Source: Sinotaia quadrata (Eukaryota > Mollusca > Gastropoda > Architaenioglossa > Viviparidae). From it: 64,000 nt of DNA. The stretch's first letter is position 1, and every line of letters starts with the position of its first letter. The stretch is from NCBI GenBank assembly GCA_028829895.1, contig CM054180.1, positions 116,618,473-116,682,472 on the forward strand, in the 5' to 3' direction. The position numbers and the translations under genes are program-made. The notes beneath the pieces are model-generated. The model saw only the letters and a program-made list of their open reading frames with translations, did not search any database and was not told the DNA's origin. Positions 12,201 through 24,915 of the stretch are shown piece after piece.

Positions 12201-12539
12201 GCTAATAAAACTCAACCTCCACTGAGCTAAAGTTTTGCTTGGTCCTAGATGACTGGCAGTGGGTGGGTCAGGAGCCAAATGCAACATGTTCACTGAATAG
12301 CTCAAGGACTGATATCAGTTTCCTGTTTATGAATCGAGAGATCATCCTTCCTTCAAAACTTAATAACCTTGTCAAAAGATTTAGACATGTACGATCCTGA
12401 TAGCTTGGTCTTCTTTGACATTTCTCCTGAGAACTGTCTGTCAATTGTTTTCTCAAAGCAGGGCCTTTTCCCCTTCAGATTCAGTCAGTCTGACAGTCAG
12501 AAACAATTATCTGCCCTGCCTTGACTGGGCCAAGTGTGA

Positions 12540-13020
12540 CTTACTGGTGACACACACCACGAATGAGAGTTTCATCCAAAGTCATCAGTACATCACCTTC
12601 ACACTTAACACTGACTATTTTTGTTTCATCTTGCATACCTACATGCATGCCACTAGCTTCAGCTTCCTGTGCTGCAGCTTGCATACATGTGAGTATGCAC
12701 ACATTGTTGAATGAATCTGGGGTGTCATCACCATTGAGAACATATTTACATCTCATGATAACACTCTCAATACACTATACTAGACATACAGCATGAATGC
12801 ATCGACATAAACACTTTCTATCTATTTCTATCACTACAATGGGTACTTTATCCATTACAACATTGGCTAGAGTGATTGATTGAAACTGTCCAGTGTAGTC
12901 ACTTTCCTTCACTAGGCTAGGGTGTACTACTAACCCTACTCTGCAGTCAGTGCCACAGAGGACTGGAACACAATGTCCATTTATGTGCGCATTACAACAA
13001 GGTACATTACCTGGTTCTGT
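12540..13020 (-). pseudogene. Retrotransposon aspartic protease relic
   Basis: The minus strand contains INGHCVPVLCGTDCRVGLVV followed by HPSLVKESDYTG and VPIVVIEID, which follow the layout of Ty3/gypsy proteases (a V-N-G strand, the DTG-type active-site loop, a V-x-SLV segment, and a later hydrophobic strand). The active-site tripeptide is not intact (GTDC at the expected place). A run that is open on the minus strand (12756-12541) continues into the linker before integrase. It lies just downstream of the gag remnant, as expected for gag-pol. Confidence 0.6.
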
Positions 13021-13500
13021 GACATTTATCTTACCTGGGCAATAATGTTTGATATGGGGGTGAGGATTGGGTACTGTCCTTTTATCTTATGAAATGGAGG
13101 AGGCATGAGAGAGAATCTCATGTTAGGTTTATTATCTGGCTTAACATTCTGTTGTTTAGGTGTCACTTGTTTGGTAAACTCTGTGTGTGGTTCAAAGTTA
13201 TGACTAGCTGTCAGATAATTACGTTTCCCATATATTTTCTCATTCCTGTAAGTTTGTGTAACCAATCTTTCAAACTCTTTGGTCACTTGTCTTTGATACA
13301 AAGTAAAAGTGCTGGTGGACATGATATCTATAATTTGTCATTCATGAAGTGATCCCTAACATCTTTCCCACTGTCACAGTCTGATAAAAATGTCACGACT
13401 TGCTGACCCACTTGATTGTTTACTTCAAATATTGAGATTTGAAAACCCTTTGTTCAAAGCTCTCCCCTATCGAGAAGCTTCCAGAACAGGTCAAGACGTT
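13021..13500 (-). pseudogene. Retrotransposon gag C-terminal relic
   Basis: The 98-residue open stretch at 13322-13026 contains TKEFERLVTQTYRNEK, and the preceding frame contains VVTFLSDCDSGKDVRDHF. These resemble the end of a retrotransposon capsid (the REQF---C segment followed by the AEQY-type helix). A nucleocapsid zinc knuckle is expected near 13050, but only KGQYPILTPISNIIAQVR is seen, without its Cys ligands. Assigned mainly by position upstream of protease and integrase. Confidence 0.5.
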
Positions 13501-15345
13501 ATGTAACTTTAGGCCCATTGTCTAGGTTCTAGAACCAACTACATGCCACGTGATCCGTCACGTGATATGCTTTATGCTTTCCTATAAATATCGGTAACCG
13601 CTTCCGTCCCTTCACTGCGAGAAACAATTAGCTACATCTACTGGCTACTCGGGTCATACGGCAGCCGACGAGATAGATGAGAATCATACACTTCGACTTC
13701 TCATAAGGTACCATTTTATCTGATTGTATTCTGTATATCTTGACTATGTATGTATTTGTGCTATGTATTATATTATCCACTATATACTTGAGCACGGTTC
13801 AGGGAAATGACTGGAAACCTATAAGTTATGGAATATAAATTTATTGTAACTCTTTTCCATTGTAACTTTAATTTATATTGCTTTTAATTCACTAGAGCCA
13901 GAATGCCTGCGCTCGACATGAATTTCTCATGTAATTCAATTATTGTGTGTAATTTTAATTGTAAATTGTGAAGCGCTTTGCTGTTTGAATTACCCCTTTG
14001 TATGAACATTAATTTAACGTTGTAACTATTTTTATGATTCATACGTCATGCTGTTAAATGAAACATGCGTGAGAAGATTACGTTTTTCTAAATCTAAATT
14101 GTAAACGACATGAGGTCGAATTTCTAATTCAGAGCATTTAAACTGGAACGTGCTTAAGTAAGGACATATTAAGCTGAGACTATATTGGGACGCATTTTGC
14201 TTTACCCAGGTCGGTCTCCTCCTTGGGCTTGGTTTTGCTTTGCCTTGCCTTGCCGTGCTTTGTTGTCCGCATCCTTGAATTGGACAAGTTGTCTTTGTCT
14301 TCGTCCGAAGACCTGTATAAACTGGTTGAATTCTGGTGAGAGTTCACTTATTCTGAGAGTCCACGCCACTGTAAGCTACGTTGGGGTAGACGTACGCTGT
14401 CTAAAGACTCAAGTTCACTAGCGACATAAAGGACACCTTTCCCTGTATGCCACGTGCATCTCCGCTGAGTGACTACTGTGAGATAGACCGGGACGGACTG
14501 AAGAAACCAGGCGAATACAGACTTTACAGCTGAGTATTCCTCAGTTGAATTCAATTATCACAAGGAAACAATTGGCTATCTTTTCCCTTGAAAACTTTAA
14601 GCACATACGTGCATGAATTAAGAAATAGACTATTCGCGCTCGTATTTGATTATTGTTAAATTGTTAAACTTTATTAAATCTTATTCTAATTGTTAAACCT
14701 CTTCGTAGTCAATTTTTATGCATAATAGACCTATAGATTTATCTTAGATTGAATGGGGGCGGATGAGCTGAATGACAATAACGAATGCATATTAATTTAG
14801 AGGAACTTAATGACTTCAATCTAGCTAACGTTTGCAATTTATCAGTTTGTAAATTTGTCGTCTGCACTACAAGACACACTTTTAAATTAGTCAAATGATA
14901 AGTTGAGCAGCCAGTCTGCTTAGGATATGAGAGAAGGAATTAAATTATCTTTAAGGTCCTTAATTATTCTAGGCAGGGTCTATAAATAAATACTGGAAAC
15001 GTAACACCCACTGACAATTTTCACTTTGTCCATCTCTAACCACGCTGTCAAAATGTGTTGTAGTTTAATAGTTGACTGTAAAAGTGTGTCTGAAGTTTTA
15101 TGGCTCCTTGTTTAAGTGCTTTTATTTTCTTGCTGAATACTGTATCGCTAGGTCAAGATACTTGTTAGGGATTTTGTTTCTTTAGAAATAAATAATTTTC
15201 TTTAGATGCGGATCAGGCACACGATTCAAGCTGCGCTGCGCAGATCTCAGTCTCGCCATATTTCTCCCATTGTCGCATAATTGTCCACGCTTGACTGACC
15301 TATATCTCGGTACTGCTTGTGATTCTACCTGCAACCATAATTATC
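13501..15345 (+). other. Possible LTR/UTR-like block with a TATA box
   Basis: No coding similarity. A TATAAATA box at about 13583-13590 follows CACGTG-containing sequence and is followed by ACTGCGAGAAAC, a layout like the U3/R boundary of an LTR. The block lies just upstream of the minus-strand gag relic but reads in the opposite direction. TGTCACGACT at 13391 and AACGTAACA at about 15000-15008 could be imperfect termini, but no flanking duplication is seen. Alternatively it is ordinary intergenic DNA. Confidence 0.25.
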
Positions 15346-15349
15346 CTAG

Positions 15350-15428
<79 letters not shown>

Positions 15429-15439
15429 ACACACACACC
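15350..15439 (+). repeat. (CA)n microsatellite
   Basis: About 80 bp of pure CA followed by an interrupted CACCACACACACACC end. Confidence 0.98.
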
Positions 15440-15676
15440 AAACGAACCAAAGAATTATAATCCTTGTTACAAGCATAGAAACGGAACAAATAAATTATTT
15501 GCCAAATCATTCATATTAATTGAAAGGCGTCATTCTATCAGCATTAACATTCCATTTTGATAATTTCACCTTTGAATCATAATGTCAAACTATGGTCCTA
15601 TTCCCAGAATAAGATAACCAGTCTTACCGAAATATAAATCAGAAATGTGTAACACACGTGTAAAGGGGTGATTCGA

Positions 15677-16240
15677 CTTGGCCATAGCGATGTTGGTGGT
15701 GATAGGGATGGTACTAGTGATGGTGGTAGCGGTAGTGATGGTCATAAAGATTATGTTGGTCGTAGTAAAGATAGTCATACGGATGGTCGTGGTGGTGGTA
15801 GAAATTGTGTGGTCATAGACAGAGTGGTGGTTGAAATGAATTGAAAATGATGGTCGTAGTGAAATGGTTGTGGTGACAGTGGCTGTAGTGACATTGGCAG
15901 TGATGGTGATCACGGTAGCAATTGTGGTCATAGTAATGACGGTGGTAATGATATTGTTGACTGAAGTGACGGTGGTCGTCGTAAAGAAAAGTGGTGGTGA
16001 TAATAAAGAGTGAATGTATTAGTGACCATGTGGAGGTAGAGAAAGTGTTATTGATAGTGGTCGTGGTAATCATAGTGATCGTTGTGTCTGTGTGTACATT
16101 TGATGTTTATGGTGGTAATAGCGGTAACAAATATTTGGGTGTTAACCATGGTTGTCGTGATGGCACTTATACTGATAACGGTGGTCGTGGCAATAAAGAA
16201 GGATGTGCTAGTGAAAGTGACGGAAATGAAGGAGGCAATG
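15677..16240 (+). repeat. Degenerate GGT/GAT-type triplet repeat tract
   Basis: About 560 bp built from interspersed GTGGTN, GATGGT and GTAGTGATGG words on the + strand, with no fixed period. It reads open in more than one frame on both strands because of its composition. A similar tract lies at 39282-39660. Confidence 0.85.
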
Positions 16241-16640
16241 TAGATAAAAATGTAGATACTTATGACAGGAAGTAAAAGAACACAAAGCGGGGAAATAACT
16301 CAATGCCCAAAAGCCATAGACATCAGAGCAAAATAACCCCTCTTCCTTTAGGCCCCTATTTCTGCTAAAATAAGCTCGGCAGTCTGAGGACAGTGAAATG
16401 TATAGAAGTTTTAAAAGTTTAATTACGGCCGATTCGTGAGATTCCAAAACTTAGTGCATTGCACTGTCTGAAAGTTCCTGGAACTGTGAGAGTCACTGAG
16501 ATGGATCACTGAGAAGGATTTAGAATTAGAATAGTCAGGTCTAGAACTGATATCACCCTTGAACAACCAGTCACTGACGGCCACAGAATCGAAGCAGCGG
16601 TCTGGCCAATATTCATTGATTCTCCTTTGTAAGTGTCTGA
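16241..16640. other. Non-coding stretch
   Basis: Nothing recognised between the triplet tract and the (GA)n run. Confidence 0.5.
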
Positions 16641-16643
16641 AAG

Positions 16644-16722
<79 letters not shown>
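16644..16722 (+). repeat. (GA)n microsatellite
   Basis: About 79 bp of nearly pure AG. Polypurine/polypyrimidine mirror symmetry gives triplex (H-DNA) potential. Confidence 0.98.
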
Positions 16723-16724
<2 letters not shown>

Positions 16725-16819
16725 TACTAAAACAAACCTAGATTGGTACCAGACTTTGATAATGAACCTTTTCTGGATTTGTAACAGTCCTCTGTTGATC
16801 GTTGAATTCATCAATCTTA

Positions 16820-17135
16820 CAAGGTTATACACTTACAAATCTCAAATAATATTGTGTTATTGTTTGTCCATATTCAATTGTGAGCTGATCCAGATCACTA
16901 TTGTACTTTTGTCGGTTATAGTTGCTAGGTGTTTACTGTACAGATCTAAAACTATTGAACCTGAATATATGTTTACAGATCTAAATCTATTGTATTTTGA
17001 ATATCAATGTGTTTACAGATATAAAACTACTGTAGATTGGTCGTCAGTTGTTGCTATGAGTTAATAGAAAATAATCAAGACTATTGTAATATGAATGTCA
17101 GTAAGTCTTTACAGATCTAAAACATTATTTTTTAT
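16820..17135. repeat. Minisatellite (GTTTACAGATCTAAAACTAT type), left part
   Basis: Imperfect units contain GTTTACAGATCTAAAACTA, then TTGTATTTTGAATATCAATG, with some units adding TTGGTCGTCAGTTGTTGCTA. Equivalent units resume at about 17665-17900 after a gap that corresponds to dispersed repeat A, so the array appears to have been split by insertion. Confidence 0.8.
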
Positions 17136-17595
17136 TTGTGGTAGAGTAACTTTGCCTATCCCTATTTCTATATTTAATAGATATATAAATTGATAAAGTG
17201 ACCATACTTTTAACACTCTTGGAGAAAACACTCCGGTTAAGAATATGTTAGAAATTACTGATGTAATGCAAACCATTTCTAACTAGATGAGTAGTTTTTA
17301 TTATCCAATGGTTAAGATTTACGAAAATGAGACCCGCCAATGGGCTGTGATCAAAAGTTTACATGCTGTAGAAAATTCTATAGTCATCACTTGAATTTGA
17401 TGTGGCAATAAGTCCAGTCATGAAAGGTGGCTGGTAGCTTAACGATGAGAGTAAGAGTTTGTCTTTAATGCTTGGAAGAGAGAAAAATATTACAACTCTT
17501 GCATATCCTCCACGTGAGACAATTGATGTCTGTTGGATAATTATTAATAACATAAATTAAGATTCTCATCATTTGTAATTAGTTATGGACGATTA

Positions 17596-17631
<36 letters not shown>

Positions 17632-17664
17632 CATTAACTAGGTGATGTTGGCGTCACAAGATTG
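17136..17664. repeat. Dispersed repeat A, copy 1
   Basis: The right end (about 17455-17664) is shared with 36950-37135: TTTGTCTTTAATG, a CCNCNTGAGA segment, ATTATTAATAACATAAATTA, AGATTCTCATCA, TAATTAGTTATGGA-GATTAA and ATTAACTAGGTG-TGTTGGCGTCACAA. An (AAT)n run (17595-17630) sits inside this copy where the other has a short AT-rich spacer. No protein family recognised and no terminal repeats proven. It interrupts a minisatellite, as expected of a mobile element. Confidence 0.7.
17595..17630. repeat. (AAT)n microsatellite
   Basis: About 12 AAT units inside dispersed repeat A copy 1. Confidence 0.95.
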
Positions 17665-17900
17665 GTCATCAGTAGTTACTATGTGTTTACATAAATAAAA
17701 AAAATATTGTAATTTGAACGTCAATATGTGTTTACAGATCTAATACACTTATGTATTAGTGATTGTCAATAGTCGGCTATGAGATTACGCATTTAAAACA
17801 TATTTTATTTTGTTTATCAATAGTCGCTTATGTTTATAACATCTGAAACTATTGTATTGTATTCCTCAATGTCTGTAATGCTCTTTTTTATTAGTTGAGA
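17665..17900. repeat. Minisatellite (GTTTACAGATCTAAAACTAT type), right part
   Basis: Continues the array at 16820-17135: GATTGGTCATCAGTAGTTAC, GTGTTTACAGATCTAATACA, then TCAATAGTCGGCTATGAG and further diverged units. Confidence 0.75.
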
Positions 17901-18127
17901 ATTCAGGAATCTAAAATATATTTAATGTTGTCCAATAGATTGATATTTATTTTCTTGTGGTTTATAACATCATTTTATTCATTATTTTGCGCATCTCCCA
18001 AATCCTAATAGATTTCGCTGCTTTCAGAAGTCATGATGTGTTTAATTTTATTTTATCGCGCTTTTCCCTTTTGCCTCTTGAGGTTTTTCCTAGTCAAGAT
18101 GTGGTATTCACTTTTGGGGTTCAAGAA

Positions 18128-18850
<723 letters not shown>

Positions 18851-18854
18851 AATG

Positions 18855-19100
18855 AACACACACCATTGCATGGTATTCATAAATACACATACAATATTGC
18901 ACGGTGTTCATAAATACATATACACAGTGCATGAAAAAACACACATTACATTGTGTTCAAAAATACATATACAGTATTGCACAGTGCATGAAAAAACACA
19001 CATTACATTGTGTTCAAAAATACATATACAGTATTGCACAGTGCATGAAAAAACACACATTACATTGTGTTCAAAAATACACACAGCATTGCACGGTGGT
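18855..19100. repeat. 57-bp minisatellite
   Basis: Three near-identical units (CATTACATTGTGTTCAAAAA at 18944, 19001 and 19058) continuing TACATATACAGTATTGCACA and GTGCATGAAAAAACACA, with diverged units before them. The 57-bp period equals 19 codons, which gives a 19-residue repeated open frame; I do not consider it a gene. Confidence 0.95.
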
Positions 19101-20480
19101 CAGAATTAAGCATACAAGTGTGCTATACCATCTATGAGCAAAAATGTAAACAAAACAAAAATAAAATAAACACTAAATCTTTAGTGAATTTAATGTCTCT
19201 TCTGAGGAAGTGTGTGCGTGTGCGTGTGCGTGCGAGTTGTATGCCAGGTGTCATATGCTTGAAAATGTTTTGCATAAGGAAGCACAATAAAATTTGTTCT
19301 AGTCATAGACACAGAACAGTTAACAGTATCTTTCTATGATATGATACTATTGGGAAAAGAAACTTTCCTCGAGCTGTATACAGTGGAAATAATCTTTATT
19401 TTACAGTCCAAGATGGCGTTCAGAAAATACTATTACAATTTCAAATCAGATGTTTCCTCCTGCTAGATATTTTGCGGAAATAAAAAAGACGACACAGATT
19501 AATTGCACTCAGTTTTTTATGAAAATGCAGGTATAAGCTAAAGGTAATTTAGAGTACGGTTTATTTAGATAATTCTATCCCCCCCCCCCACACACACACA
19601 CACTTGATATTCCGATGCTTCTTGGGAGAGCCGTTATACCTTCACTGTCTGGCTATTTTATACTGGAGAAGTCTTCATAATGGAAAGTTGTTATTTGGTC
19701 TGAAGTAATTATTTCTATGTCTTTTTGTTTGTGTTCTATGAACGTATCTAAATCTAATTGATCATCACCACTGACTTGGATTTGAGATGCAGATCATTTG
19801 CTGATAGACGGTTGTTTGTTTTTTTTTTTAAAAAAAAAAAACTATTTGGAAGTGGTCGCACGGGCGAATTTTCTCGCTCGAAACGGAGTGAAATGGTTGT
19901 ATATTAAAACCAAAAATCAGAAAGTGTTTTAGAGTTGGTTGTATGTGGAAAGGGAGAGAGGATATGGGGTGGGTGGGGGGTGTATAAGAGAAGGGAGAAT
20001 GGTTGGCAGATTAACAAGTAGGCTATGAACACTGGTATTTTTCCCAGCCTGAAAAGCAACCACATTTATATACACTAATTAGTTTCGAAGCTTGGATTCA
20101 ACACGTGTCGGTGGTCTAGTGGCCTGCACCCCTTCTTGTCCATCAAGAAAGTAGGAACACAGTTCTCTCCTGGCAGCATTCTCCCTCCCGCACTTCTCTC
20201 TCTCCTCTTTCCTACGAAAAATCTTTTGGACATCCTTTCTCTTTTAGATCAAAATAAAATAAAGAACATTCCTGCTGTTTTGTTCATGATTTTTGTAGAC
20301 ACAACGTATTTCGAAATGGCCGGTGTGTGTGTGTGTGTGGGAGATTATAAAGAAACAGGATATTATTTTGTTCATTATGTTATTATTCTATACACGCACG
20401 CACATACGCACATACATACACACACATCACGCTTGAATACATATAGTTTGGAGACCCCATCTGTCGCTGCGTCGCAAAAC
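19101..20480. other. Non-coding stretch
   Basis: No gene is recognised. It includes short GTGCGTGTGCGTG-type runs near 19210, a C-run with CA near 19580-19605, and paired T and A runs at 19819-19840 that form a short hairpin. Confidence 0.5.
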
Positions 20481-20890
20481 AAGAGAAAATCCCTTTTGCA
20501 ATCAGGGCTCCCAGTCTAGAGCACACTGGGAAGCGCGAGAACTGCGCACGCACTCGCACGTGCATTCGTGCTAATGTCGCGCGACAGAGCATAGGTGCAC
20601 TTGCTGGAAACCAACTTTGGGGGAGGGGGGTGGAAGAGCCAGCGGGCGCGCCAAACCTCTAACAACACAGGCGAAATCGTTCGCCAAACGCTTGATGGGG
20701 CTCCCTCAGTCCACGGGCCAGTCATTAAGGTCAAAGGGTGCTACATTTTATCATTTCAAACGGGTTTTGGTTTGAGACAAGGAAAGGGAAATCACTCCCG
20801 GAAATGGGAGAGGGATTAGAGAAGCGCCCGTCCCTTTGCATCTGCCCCCCCCTCCCCCCCCCAGGCGTAGGCGGAAATCGAGAGCGTGGT
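20481..20890. promoter_or_regulatory. GC-rich CpG-containing block
   Basis: Unlike the AT-rich surroundings, this part is GC-rich with many CpGs (GCGCGAGAACTGCGCACGCA, GTCGCGCGAC, GGGCGCGCC) and ends in a C-run at 20844-20863. It could be a CpG-island-like promoter element, but no TATA box, start site or exon is seen. Confidence 0.25.
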
Positions 20891-21231
20891 GTGCACTCTC
20901 CACTGAGTTATTTTTAGAACTGAAAGTTTACACTGTATATATATTAGAACTGAAAGTTTACACTGTATCTCCATTCTCTCCAGCCTACTACCATCGCAGC
21001 TTTAACAATTAAAACCCTGGCCGTTTTCTCCAGAGTTACTGGAGTCTCTGCATTTAAAAAATAAGAAGAGAACCGTCGCAACGGTGCGTGTTTGGAACTA
21101 TATTTGATTTTCCACTCTCTCGGTGTCTCAGCACCAAAACACATTTAAGTCTATGTAGGCCTCTGTGCGTGTATATATTTTCAAACAAGGTGTCACACAT
21201 GACCCGAACGCATAGTTTTAGTTTTCAGGTC

Positions 21232-21246
21232 GGGGGGGGGGGGGGG
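21232..21246 (+). repeat. Poly(G) run
   Basis: About 15 consecutive G residues on the + strand, followed by GAAGATGGG. Confidence 0.95.
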
Positions 21247-21990
21247 AAGATGGGAAAACTTTACCATACTGTTTTTCCTTTCTCAAAACCCTACACAACG
21301 TCATAATTTATGACGTGTTATGGCCCGTTTGACGTCACCTGGTCATGCAGCTTTAGCTGATACAACGTAACAGAATAGTACTTTAGAAAACTGATGAATA
21401 TTGTAAAATAATCTTCATTCATGTGCAAAATGACAAATTTAAAAAGGAAACAAACAAATGAAACCCACATAAATATAAACGGATGTACGAAAGTTTAAAT
21501 AAACAAGTGCTCACAGAGCTGCTTTTCCTAATGAAAAAGATCTCTTGGGAGACATGAAATTAAACCGCCATTGACTGAAATAAAAACGTGTCTAATGCAT
21601 CCTATTTCAATTTTTTGAATGTTATTATAAATTACCATATTTTATTAAAGACTTTTAATTTTTACTTCATTTATTCTGTAATTATTTAGAGCTCTACATT
21701 TCTATTAGAAAAAGTACACATTTTCTTTCATGGTTTATTTAAAGATTAATTTGCTAATGATTTATTTATATATTGCGTTACTGTGCATCATAGTTATTTA
21801 CTTATTTCTTTCATTTACTTTTATTTTACGTATTTATTCAATTAATATTTTTTAAAATTAACTTCTTAAATTAAATGTAACATATTTTACTTATTTATTA
21901 TTTAAAAAAATAAAGTATCTATTTATTAATTTTAAATAAAAGTATTTACTGTTTTCATCTATTGATGAATTTATTAAATTATTTTTTTTT
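21247..21990. other. Very AT-rich non-coding stretch
   Basis: No gene recognised; 21600-21985 is nearly all A and T. Confidence 0.55.
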
Positions 21991-22059
21991 AGGGTGACAG
22001 GCCGATGCTATATGTTAAGTGTGTCGAAAGTGAACATTTTTAATGGCGGGAGAACTCGG

Positions 22060-22800
22060 GGCTTATTTGCAATCCTCGTGCTCGCGCGTGCTCTGAAGTG
22101 CTCTTCACACTTATTTTATTTGTTATCCTTGGCTAAAGACGACTTGTCTTTGCGGCATAACTACGCCTCCGCCCCACCCCGCAGTTCCTCACTCATTCCG
22201 CGAACGCATGCTAGCACAACTGCCTCGATTTTCTCACCAGCCGACTCATCAATTCCCTCTCCCCACCGCCCAACCCGCCACCTTACGTCACAAATCCTTG
22301 AAGTTTGTCGTACTACATTTTGTCAGTCTTCAATCTTTCCGAGAATAGTCCAAGATTAAAAGCCAATTGGATGGTATCAGTTGCGCATAGACACCCACCC
22401 CACCCCACCACACCACTCTCCCGCTATCCAAAACGAATTTTTAAAAAACAATTAAAAACAAAATATTGTAACTAGTTCTCCTCCGATGTTCTCCATCATG
22501 GCCAGATTTTCCGTCGTCATGCACGGGGACATGCGCGCGCCCAAAGCGCGCGCCCCTCTCAAAGGGTGGCACGTGCGACACGTGACGTCATTGTGGTAAT
22601 GACGTGGAGGGGAACAATACCTTCACCACGAGCTTTCCAAGAGGCCGGAAGGAAACAGTTGGGAAAGGATTTCCCGCTTTGCACTGTGGGCACGTGGCGG
22701 CCATCTGTAACAAGAAGTTGAGCGCACTCGCTCGCGCGCGTGTGTTGCAGGGGATTGTTAGCGTGGTGCATGGTGTCGGTGGTTATAACTTTAACAGATG
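22060..22800. promoter_or_regulatory. CpG-rich block with CRE/E-box and YY1-like sites
   Basis: A GC-rich segment with many CpGs, including ACATGCGCGCGCCCAAAGCG, GCACGTGCGACACGTGACGT followed by CATT (an E-box overlapping a TGACGTCA CRE), AATGACGTGG, CACGTGGCGGCCATCTG (YY1-like GCCATC) and CTCGCGCGCGTG. It lies about 22 kb upstream of the Lhx3/4 exon. A distal promoter or enhancer is a reasonable guess, but no transcription start or first exon can be shown; the 121-codon + strand frame at 21994-22359 has no recognisable content. Confidence 0.3.
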
Positions 22801-23205
22801 GGGAAAGACATGCTAGTCTGATGTTTCGTGGTGGTCAGTTTAGATTTTCGTTTTTTGCGTATTTTTTGTTTTACTTGCAGTCATTTCCAACTAGTGCAGT
22901 TCCGGATAAGTGTCATCACATATGTGCGATACTTTTCCGGCTCCTGAACATGTGCCATGTTTCCTGCGGGCTTATCTTTCCGTCGAAGTAGGCTTACTGC
23001 CTTACCGCTCATAGCAATTTAAGTTTTCCTGAAAGTTTTGTGTGTATTATATGACTGTAATTGAATGTATGGACTGGCATGGCCTTCTAAAAATACATGT
23101 ATAACAAAAATAATGTAACATTCATTAGTCCTGTTGCTTTCGTCTATGGTACCCGGAGTGATCTATATAAACCCAAATACTTATGTGCTCCAATACAATA
23201 ACCCA

Positions 23206-23376
23206 CCTGTGACGTTGTTTTAGTTGAGAGACTGATTAATAATGGCACCTGTGGCGTTTCAGGTGATAGACTGTGATTAATAATGGCACCTGTGACGTTG
23301 TTTCAGGTGATAGACCTTGATTAATGACACCTGTGGCGTTGTTTCAGGTGATAGACTGTGATTTATAATGGTGCGT
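23206..23376. repeat. ~46-bp minisatellite, ~4 copies
   Basis: Units contain GGCACCTGTGACGTTGTTTC followed by AGGTGATAGACTGTGATTAA. Two copies have GTGGCG in place of GTGACG. Unit lengths vary slightly. Confidence 0.9.
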
Positions 23377-23454
23377 CGGTTTCGTATTTGTCTTGATAAT
23401 TTTTTACTTGTCGCGTGCCCATATAGTCAGCAACGTAAATGAACTTTACAGATT

Positions 23455-23605
23455 ATTACATTACAAGAAACTAAACATTTTGGCATGGTGCTACATTACA
23501 AGAAACAATACTTTGGCATGGTGCTACATTACAAGGAAACTAAATACTTTGGCATGGTGCTACATTACAATGAAACTAAATACTTTGGCACGGTGCTACA
23601 TTGCA
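23455..23605. repeat. 36-bp minisatellite, ~4 copies
   Basis: Units read CTACATTACAAGGAAACTAA then ATACTTTGGCATGGTG, with one shortened copy. The 36-bp period (12 codons) yields a spurious repeated open frame. Confidence 0.93.
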
Positions 23606-24257
23606 ATTAGAGTGAAAACAGTACATTGACACACTTCAAAAAAAGAGAAAGTTTAACAATTAAAATTCAGCATGAAAGAAGAAAGAATATATGTATGAAA
23701 GAACTTTTTTCCCCATAAATCAGATTGACCTAATATTAAAATCATTTAAATACTCCCCATTACTAACTATTCTTATTTATATTTTGTTTTCCGGCCGCCG
23801 AATTTAACCACCATTTTTTACTATAACATCGATGTGCGGTTCTGGAATTGGAACTCAGGTAACGTGGTGTTAGTTTTAACGTGAAGTTTTGTATTGTCTC
23901 AACAAAGAACGATTTAAGTGAGATAAATAATGGACATTTCCACACACGAAAAGATCGTTTTCCTTTTCTTTTGTGTTTCAGGAAAAAAATCAAACATTCT
24001 CTCCTGGACATCCGTCTGTAGGATTTTTCAGATTTTACTCGGCACGTTTTGGTTTCGCGGCTACCTGTGCATTTTGTTTTCTTCAGTCAAGACTTTATGA
24101 TTTTATTTATTCCTCCCGTCTCTCCTTGCTGCTCAGTCATGTAGACGCCCGTTCAAACAGTTTTTTTTCTTTCAATCAGCATCGTTATTTTTAAAACAAA
24201 ACAATACACAGAATTTATTCTTCTATTCATTCCATGACAGTCGAGTGAACCAAAACC
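23606..24257. other. Non-coding stretch
   Basis: No gene or repeat recognised. Confidence 0.5.
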
Positions 24258-24425
24258 GTTTAAATTGAAATAGCACTGATCTCTTAGCATTATTATCACA
24301 TTTTAGCCTTGTAACAACAACGCTATGAACTTTTCTTTTAATTTTGTTTTAATTTAAACTGAAATAGCACTGATCTCTTAACATTATTATCAAATTTTAG
24401 CATTGTCACAACAACTCTATGAATC
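24258..24425. repeat. ~94-bp direct duplication
   Basis: The phrase GAAATAGCACTGATCTCTTA occurs near 24266 and again near 24361, followed in each copy by ATTATTATCA and later ACAACAAC(G/T)CTATGAA. The two copies are about 90% alike. Confidence 0.92.
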
Positions 24426-24866
24426 CGATACTAGACAGGACTATGACTGTAAACTGCTTGTACTAGCATGAACACTGTACGACTTCAAGTGAATTCTTTG
24501 TCATAAGCGGATTCATTGATAATTTAAATATCGACACATTCTCTCATGAGATAAGTAGGTCTGTATTTCGTCGATCTAATAAGTAAACGAATTATGTTTT
24601 TCAAGTTAAGACAACACCAGCAAACAAACCACCAGAGTAATTTTTTTTTCACCTTAAATTGACGCGGTTTGCTCAGCAGTGGACTTTGTGTCTCGGCTTT
24701 TTTGACTTTCATTTTAACGGAAATTATTTTGCTGCTAAATGTCAACACATGGTTTATATTTGGGCCAGTTTTTAGTACAGACTATTCAACATAAACCAGT
24801 GAACTGTAAGATATAACATGGAACTCTTTTATCTTGAGGATTTGTAAATACTACGAAAAATATATA
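24426..24866. other. AT-rich non-coding stretch
   Basis: No gene or repeat recognised. Confidence 0.5.
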
Positions 24867-24867
24867 T

Positions 24868-24915
24868 GCGTGAATGACGTGAATGACGTGAATGACGTGA
24901 ATGACGTGTATGACG
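24868..24915. repeat. 9-bp tandem repeat TGACGTGAA, 5 copies
   Basis: Four units of TGACGTGAA and a fifth (TGACGTGTA), then TGACGG. Every unit contains a TGACGT half-CRE. The reverse strand reads as a Val-Ile-His repeat by composition alone. Confidence 0.97.

Larger units (their letters stand above)
11099..13500 (-). mobile_element. Decayed Gmr1-like Ty3/gypsy retrotransposon (gag-PR-IN)
   Basis: On the minus strand the order is gag C-terminus (about 13500-13020), aspartic protease (about 13000-12780), linker, integrase zinc-finger and core (12200-11640), then integrase C-terminus (11365-11099). No reverse transcriptase lies between protease and integrase; the gap is only about 600 bp. This is the order of the Gmr1-type Ty3/gypsy group (established for that group), in which integrase precedes RT/RNase H. 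The matching RT/RNase H remains are on the opposite strand at 10612-11045, so the 3' half is either inverted or comes from another copy. Many stops and frameshifts; no terminal repeats confirmed. Confidence 0.7.
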